A stretch of 64,000 nucleotides of DNA. It comes from JBOEGW01 sp050633625 (lineage in GTDB: Bacteria; Pseudomonadota; Alphaproteobacteria; Rhodobacterales; Rhodobacteraceae). Shown here one piece after another: positions 59,796 through 64,000 of the stretch. The notes under the pieces were generated by a model, which made no database searches, was not told where the DNA came from, and saw nothing but the letters and a program-made list of their open reading frames with translations. Position 1 is the first letter of the stretch, and each line of letters starts with the position of its first letter. Where the stretch lies: assembly GCA_050633625.1 (NCBI GenBank), contig JBOEGW010000003.1, positions 124,001-188,000 of the forward strand, read 5' to 3'. Position numbers and translations under genes: made by a program.

Positions 59796-60926
59796 ATGGG
59801 CATTCTCGATTTTCTCACTGGCGAATTTATCGACGTTATCCATTGGGTCGATGACAGCCGGGACACGATGGTTTGGCGGTTTGAACGCGAAGCCCATGAA
59901 ATCAAATATGGCGCGAAACTGACGGTGCGCGAAGGGCAAGCGGCGGTGTTTGTTCATGAGGGGCAACTGGCGGATGTTTTCACGCCCGGATTATACATGT
60001 TGGAAACAAACAACATGCCGATTTTGACCACCCTGAACCATTGGGACCATGGGTTCAAATCGCCCTTTAAGTCAGAGATTTACTACATCAACACAACGCG
60101 GTTCACGGACCTCAAGTGGGGCACGAAAAACCCGATCATGTGCCGCGATCCTGAGTTCGGCCCGGTGCGTATTCGTGCCTTTGGCACCTATGCGGTGCGG
60201 GTGGCGGACCCTGCGAAATTCCTTGTGGAAATCGTGGGAACGGATGGCGAATTCACGATGGATGAGATCAGCTTTCAGGTGCGCAATATCATCGTTCAGG
60301 CGTTTAGCCGGGTGATTGCGGGCTGCGGTATTCCGGTGCTCGACATGGCTGCGAACACCCTTGATCTTGGCAAAGTTGTTGCGACAGAGATTACCAAGGT
60401 TGTGGCAGAATACGGCCTTGAAATTCCTGAGTTTTACATCGAGAATATCTCGCTTCCACCCGCTGTAGAAGCGGCACTCGACAAGCGGACCTCGATGGGG
60501 ATTGTCGGCAATCTCGACAGCTATATGAAATTCAATGCTGCCGAGGCGATGGGGGCGGGCGACAGCGCGCTTGCGGCCTCGATGGGCGCTGGAATGGGGG
60601 CCGGAATGGGCCTTGCGATGGCGCAACAAAGCACAGCGCAATCCGGGCCATGGGGCGCGGCCCCTGCCCCACAGGCGGCCCCTGCTGTGGCGGCGCCTCC
60701 CCCGCCACCACCGCCTGTTGAAAAGGTTTGGCATATCGCCGCGAATGGCGCCACAACCGGCCCGTTTAGCCGCGCGACAATGGGTCAAATGGCAACGCGC
60801 GGCGAACTTGCGCGCGACAGCCTTGTTTGGACCGCCGGTCAAGACGGCTGGAAGGCGGCGGATGATGTGGCTGAGCTTGCGCAATTGTTCACTGTTTTGC
60901 CCCCGCCCCCGCCTCCCGCTGGCTAA
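59796..60926 (+). CDS. SPFH-domain (YdjI-like) protein with C-terminal GYF_2 domain
   Basis: A 376-residue protein. MGILDFLTGEFIDVIHWVDDSRDTMVWRFEREAHEIKYGAKLTVREGQAAVFVHEGQ is the start typical of YdjI/virion-core-like SPFH proteins. SPFH core to about residue 250. Then a Gly/Met-Ala linker, two polyproline runs, and a GYF_2/DUF4339 domain (VWHIAANGATTGPFSRATMGQMATRGELARDSLVWTAGQDGW). SPFH proteins form membrane microdomain rings; GYF_2 domains bind proline-rich peptides. Starts 17 bases after protein B. The chosen ATG has AAAGGAAC upstream. Confidence 0.88.
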   Translation: MGILDFLTGEFIDVIHWVDDSRDTMVWRFEREAHEIKYGAKLTVREGQAAVFVHEGQLADVFTPGLYMLETNNMPILTTLNHWDHGFKSPFKSEIYYINTTRFTDLKWGTKNPIMCRDPEFGPVRIRAFGTYAVRVADPAKFLVEIVGTDGEFTMDEISFQVRNIIVQAFSRVIAGCGIPVLDMAANTLDLGKVVATEITKVVAEYGLEIPEFYIENISLPPAVEAALDKRTSMGIVGNLDSYMKFNAAEAMGAGDSALAASMGAGMGAGMGLAMAQQSTAQSGPWGAAPAPQAAPAVAAPPPPPPPVEKVWHIAANGATTGPFSRATMGQMATRGELARDSLVWTAGQDGWKAADDVAELAQLFTVLPPPPPPAG

Positions 60927-60929
60927 ACC

Positions 60930-61316
60930 ATGACCCCGGTGATTACCCGCTCTACGGACTGCGAAACCGGCGAGGAAGCCTTACGCGCCGAAGCCATCGC
61001 CCTTGCGTTGATGGGCGTTGGCGCATTGGAAGAAACGCTCCTAGTGGAGGGTGCAAGTTGGCAAGGTGCCAATGATGCGCCGGTTGCCGTTGGGCGCAGC
61101 GCCATCCAAGACGCCTGCTCTGCCATTCGCCCTGCCCGCGCCATTGCGATCGAACAAATCATCACGCAAGGCGCGGCCGGTTCCGTAGCGGGGCGCTTGC
61201 GCCGCGACGGCGAAGGCGAACGGTTGTTCTGCCATGTCATCCGCTTCACAAACAGCGCAGCAAATCAGATCGCGCAGCTTGTAAGCTTTGAGCATGGGGG
61301 AGCGGCAAATGTCTGA
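60930..61316 (+). CDS. Small NTF2-like (?) protein
   Basis: A 128-residue protein 3 bases after the SPFH gene. The pattern GRSAIQDACSAIRPARAIAIEQIITQG, AGRLRR and LFCHVIRFTNSAANQIAQLVSF resembles the C-terminal half of NTF2/SnoaL-like folds, but the match is weak. It overlaps the next gene by 8 bases. Function unknown; it could scaffold or bind a small ligand. Confidence 0.62.
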   Translation: MTPVITRSTDCETGEEALRAEAIALALMGVGALEETLLVEGASWQGANDAPVAVGRSAIQDACSAIRPARAIAIEQIITQGAAGSVAGRLRRDGEGERLFCHVIRFTNSAANQIAQLVSFEHGGAANV

Positions 61317-62424
61317 TTTTGCGCAAGACGCCGCCCCAACAGAAGAACATCGGTTTCCTTGCGTGCAATGCGGCGCGGACCTTCGGTTTGACGCGGAGTC
61401 TGGCGCGCTGATGTGCGATCATTGCGGGTATGTGGACGCCATTGAGGGGCATGGCGGGCAAATTGCCGCCATTCATGAGCTTGATTTCTCCGCGGCTCTC
61501 AACGCGCGACTGCCGGAAGCCGAGATTGTCGAAACCCGTGTCTCCTCCTGCCCAAATTGCGGCGCACGGGTTGAATTTGATGAAGCCACTCACGCCGCAG
61601 AATGCCCTTTTTGCGCGACCCCTGTGGTGACGGACACAGGCAACCATCGGCAAATCAAACCAAAGGGATTGTTGCCCTTCGCCTTGGATGAGCCGGCGGC
61701 GCATGATGCGATGAACGACTGGCTTGGACGCCTTTGGTTCGCTCCAAATGGGCTAAAGAAATATGCCCGTAAAGGACGCAAAATGACGGGGGTTTATGTG
61801 CCCTATTGGACCTTTGATGCGGATACGAAATCGCGTTACGCGGGCGAGCGTGGCACCGTTTACTACGTCACCAAGACGGTGATGCGCGATGGCAAGCCTG
61901 TGCAAGTCAAGGAGCAACGAGTGCGCTGGTCGCCTGCGTCAGGCCGGGTTGCGCGCCTGTTTGACGACGTGCTGGTGCTGGCATCGCGCGCTTTGCCCAA
62001 GGCCTTTACCGACGCGCTCGCGCCTTGGGATTTGGCACAACTTGAACCCTATCGCCCGGAATACCTCGCCGGATTTCGCGCCGAAGGCTATACGGTTGAG
62101 CTGCCGGACGGCTATGATGAAGCGCGCGCTTATATGGATCAGGTGATCTTGCGGGACGTGAAGTTTGATATTGGCGGGGATCGGCAAAGGGTGCATTCGG
62201 TCAACACCAAAGTGTCTGATGTGACCTTCAAACATGTGCTGCTGCCGGTCTGGATCGCGGCCTATAAGTATCGCGGGAAGACCTTTCGTTTTGTGGTGAA
62301 CGGGCGCTCTGGCAAGGTCAAAGGGCAGCGGCCATGGTCCGCTTGGAAAATCGCCTTTGCTGTGGTGTTTGGGTTGCTGGCTGCTGGCGTCATTGGCTTT
62401 GTCATTAGCCAGTCACAGGGATAA
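61309..62424 (+). CDS. Zinc-ribbon membrane protein (YdjG-like)
   Basis: A 371-residue protein. Two zinc ribbons: CVQCGADLRF ... CDHCG (residues about 18-42) and CPNCGARVEF ... CPFC (about 78-102). A conserved central region follows (IKPKGLLPFALDEPAAHDAMNDWLGRLWFAPNGLKKYARKGRKMTGVYVPYWTFD), and one C-terminal TM (AWKIAFAVVFGLLAAGVIGFVIS) anchors it, with a short tail outside. This resembles Bacillus YdjG and the TFIIB-like zinc-ribbon proteins that travel with YdjI-type SPFH genes. Start ATG 61309 overlaps the previous gene. Confidence 0.85.
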   Translation: MSDFAQDAAPTEEHRFPCVQCGADLRFDAESGALMCDHCGYVDAIEGHGGQIAAIHELDFSAALNARLPEAEIVETRVSSCPNCGARVEFDEATHAAECPFCATPVVTDTGNHRQIKPKGLLPFALDEPAAHDAMNDWLGRLWFAPNGLKKYARKGRKMTGVYVPYWTFDADTKSRYAGERGTVYYVTKTVMRDGKPVQVKEQRVRWSPASGRVARLFDDVLVLASRALPKAFTDALAPWDLAQLEPYRPEYLAGFRAEGYTVELPDGYDEARAYMDQVILRDVKFDIGGDRQRVHSVNTKVSDVTFKHVLLPVWIAAYKYRGKTFRFVVNGRSGKVKGQRPWSAWKIAFAVVFGLLAAGVIGFVISQSQG

Positions 62425-62428
62425 GAAG

Positions 62429-63100
62429 ATGAGCGATTTCGAGGTGTTGGAACGCATTTTAACGGGGCGTTTTTCCTGTCGTGGCTACCTTGATACCCCA
62501 ATTGATCGTGCCGAAATTGAGCAGGTTTTGCGCGCTGCGCAACGTGTACCCTCATGGTGCAATGCCCAGCCTTGGCAGGTTGTGGTGACAGCGCCGGGCG
62601 AAACCGCGCGCCTTGCGAACGCCCTGACCGAACAGGCGATGACAGTGACTGCAACGCCAGACCTCCCCTTTCCAAAGGGATACACGGGCGCGCATAAAGA
62701 GCGGCGGCGCACCTGTGGGTGGCAGCTTTATGAGGCAATGGGCGTCAGCAAGGGCGACCGAGACGGCTCGGCGCGCGAGATGATCAAGAACTATCGGTTT
62801 TTTGGCGCGCCTCATGTGGCCGTGATCACCTCTGGGGCGGAACTTGGCCCTTACGGCGCGCTGGATTGCGGCGGGTTTATCACCGGGTTCACCTTGGCCG
62901 CACAAAGCAAAGGCATCGCAACAATTGCCCAAGCCGCGCCCGCAGCTTTTGCGCCGTTTTTGCGCGCTTGGTTTGGGCTGGGCGAGGACCGGCTGGTGTT
63001 GGCCACCATCGCATTTGGCCGCGCGGACCCGGAACACCCCGCCAATGGCTTTCGCACAGAGCGCGCCCCTCTCACCGAATGGGTAGACTTTCGCGAATAA
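62429..63100 (+). CDS. Nitroreductase family protein
   Basis: A 223-residue FMN flavoprotein. Residues 5-30 (VLERILTGRFSCRGYLDTPIDRAEIEQVLRAAQRVPSWCNAQPWQVVV) are the nitroreductase FMN-binding start. LDCGGFITGFTLAAQSKGIATIAQAA is the dimer/cofactor helix, and LVLATIAFGRADPEHPANGFRTERAPLTEWVDF the C-terminus. It starts 4 bases after the zinc-ribbon gene, so may belong to the operon. Substrate unknown. Confidence 0.92.
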   Translation: MSDFEVLERILTGRFSCRGYLDTPIDRAEIEQVLRAAQRVPSWCNAQPWQVVVTAPGETARLANALTEQAMTVTATPDLPFPKGYTGAHKERRRTCGWQLYEAMGVSKGDRDGSAREMIKNYRFFGAPHVAVITSGAELGPYGALDCGGFITGFTLAAQSKGIATIAQAAPAAFAPFLRAWFGLGEDRLVLATIAFGRADPEHPANGFRTERAPLTEWVDFRE

Positions 63101-63162
63101 CATTGCGCAAAGGGCGGTCTGTCGCTAAATGATACCGCTAACAATAGCCTTGGGAGGCGAAA

Positions 63163-64000
63163 ATGATCCTGTGTTGTGGCGAAGCCTTGATTGACATGTT
63201 GCCCCGCGTCTCACAAGCGGGTGAACCTGCCTTTGCGCCCTTGGCGGGGGGGGCTGTGTTCAACACCTCGATTGCACTTGGGCGTCTTGGGGTCGCGTCT
63301 GGCTTTTTGAGCGGGATTTCGACCGATCTTTTCGGTGCGCAATTGGTCGATGCTTTGGCAGCATCAAATGTGGATGCAAGCCTTTGCATTCGGTCTGATC
63401 GCCCGACGACTTTGGCCTTTGTGACCCTGACGGACGGCCATGCAAAATACGCCTTTTACGATGAAAACACAGCGGGGCGGATGATCACGGCCGCGGATAT
63501 GCCCAAATTGCCAGACACGGTGGATGCGCTCTTTTTTGGCGGCATATCACTCGTTGCGGACCCTGCGGCAGACGCCTATGCGGCGCTCATGCTGCGCGAA
63601 GCCGCAACGCGGGTGACGATGATAGACCCGAATATTCGCCCTGACTTTATCACCGATGAACCCGCCTTTCGCGCGCGTTTGATGTCGATGTTGGGCGTGG
63701 CTGACATTGTGAAAATCTCGGACGAGGATCTGGAGTGGATTGGGGTTTCGATTGAGGATTTGCTCGAAATGGGCGTGAAACTTGTGTGCTTGACCGAAGG
63801 TGCCAAGGGCGTCACGGGATATTTTGGCGCGGGTCAACTGAGCGCCCCTTCAAAGCGCGTTGAGGTGGTGGACACCGTTGGCGCGGGCGACACTTTCAAT
63901 GCCGGATTGCTGGCAGGCTTGGCGCGCGATGGGCTTTTGTCAAAGGGCGCGCTTGCGTCCCTCAGCAGCGAAGCCCTGCGCCCGGCGCTTGAACTTGGCG
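63163..64000 (+). CDS. Fructokinase/PfkB-family sugar kinase, partial
   Basis: About 279 codons are in the window; the C-terminus is cut. MILCCGEALIDMLP and FAPLAGGAVFNTSIALGRLG at the start, and the catalytic DTVGAGDTFNAGLLAGL (second PfkB signature, catalytic Asp) are present. GGAGG stands 6 bases before the ATG. It matches fructokinase of Rhodobacterales. It is 62 bases behind the nitroreductase gene and may have its own promoter. Confidence 0.92.
   Translation, partial: MILCCGEALIDMLPRVSQAGEPAFAPLAGGAVFNTSIALGRLGVASGFLSGISTDLFGAQLVDALAASNVDASLCIRSDRPTTLAFVTLTDGHAKYAFYDENTAGRMITAADMPKLPDTVDALFFGGISLVADPAADAYAALMLREAATRVTMIDPNIRPDFITDEPAFRARLMSMLGVADIVKISDEDLEWIGVSIEDLLEMGVKLVCLTEGAKGVTGYFGAGQLSAPSKRVEVVDTVGAGDTFNAGLLAGLARDGLLSKGALASLSSEALRPALELG

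Overview
The window is chromosomal DNA of an alphaproteobacterium, almost certainly a marine Rhodobacteraceae (Roseobacter-group) strain. This rests on the gene families and arrangements: betICBA divergent from choXWV, pccB/pccA/methylmalonyl-CoA mutase with an ScfR-type PccR regulator, small Rhodobacterales families such as DUF6497- and DUF2927-like proteins, HemP, a PraR-like XRE regulator behind hisN, and GC-rich codon use. No tRNA, rRNA operon, insertion sequence, prophage or CRISPR array was seen. Genes are densely packed with many ATGA/TGATG overlaps, so this looks like core genome rather than an island.

Layout. 1-16 kb: a TerB-DnaJ protein cut by the window edge, then the propionyl-CoA assimilation genes on the minus strand (pccB, pccA, methylmalonyl-CoA mutase) with several small genes between them. 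On the plus strand lie a serralysin-like RTX metalloprotease, an MFS drug exporter, the PccR/ScfR regulator and an alpha/beta hydrolase. 16-26 kb: hemerythrin and small secreted proteins, then the choline-to-glycine-betaine block: betI-betC-betB-betA on the minus strand and choX-(unknown secreted protein)-choW-choV on the plus strand, sharing a promoter region with a perfect BetI-type palindrome. 26-43 kb: a leucine-rich-repeat protein, EamA exporter, a coupled small-gene operon containing hemP, YebC, LysE, two paralogous SLC13 transporters flanking a glycosyltransferase-like gene, a YmdB-like phosphodiesterase, fau, mgtE, guanine and 8-oxoguanine deaminases, hisN and a PraR-like regulator. 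43-55 kb: a quinone oxidoreductase under TTTGCAAA boxes, LysR, Bax-inhibitor-1 protein, L33, a TerB-like protein, RNase P RNA, an amidase, gatCA, a ceramidase-like membrane protein, tadA and an RluB-like pseudouridine synthase. 55-64 kb: an eight-gene operon (XpaC, TelA, DUF2927 lipoprotein, two paralogues of unknown function, SPFH-GYF protein, NTF2-like protein, zinc-ribbon membrane protein), then a nitroreductase and a fructokinase cut by the window end.

How the genes work together. Propionyl-CoA is carboxylated by PccAB and rearranged by the mutase to succinyl-CoA. Paired TTTGCAAA boxes occur in front of pccB, in front of pccR itself, and three times in front of the oxidoreductase at 43036, which suggests a PccR regulon with a member 30 kb away. 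Choline-O-sulfate and choline are imported by ChoXWV and converted by BetC, BetA and BetB to glycine betaine under BetI control. The 55-62 kb operon joins tellurite-resistance-type proteins (XpaC, TelA) to homologues of Bacillus YdjI and YdjG plus several families without known role. It is the best candidate here for an undescribed system, probably in membrane or envelope stress; that role is inference.
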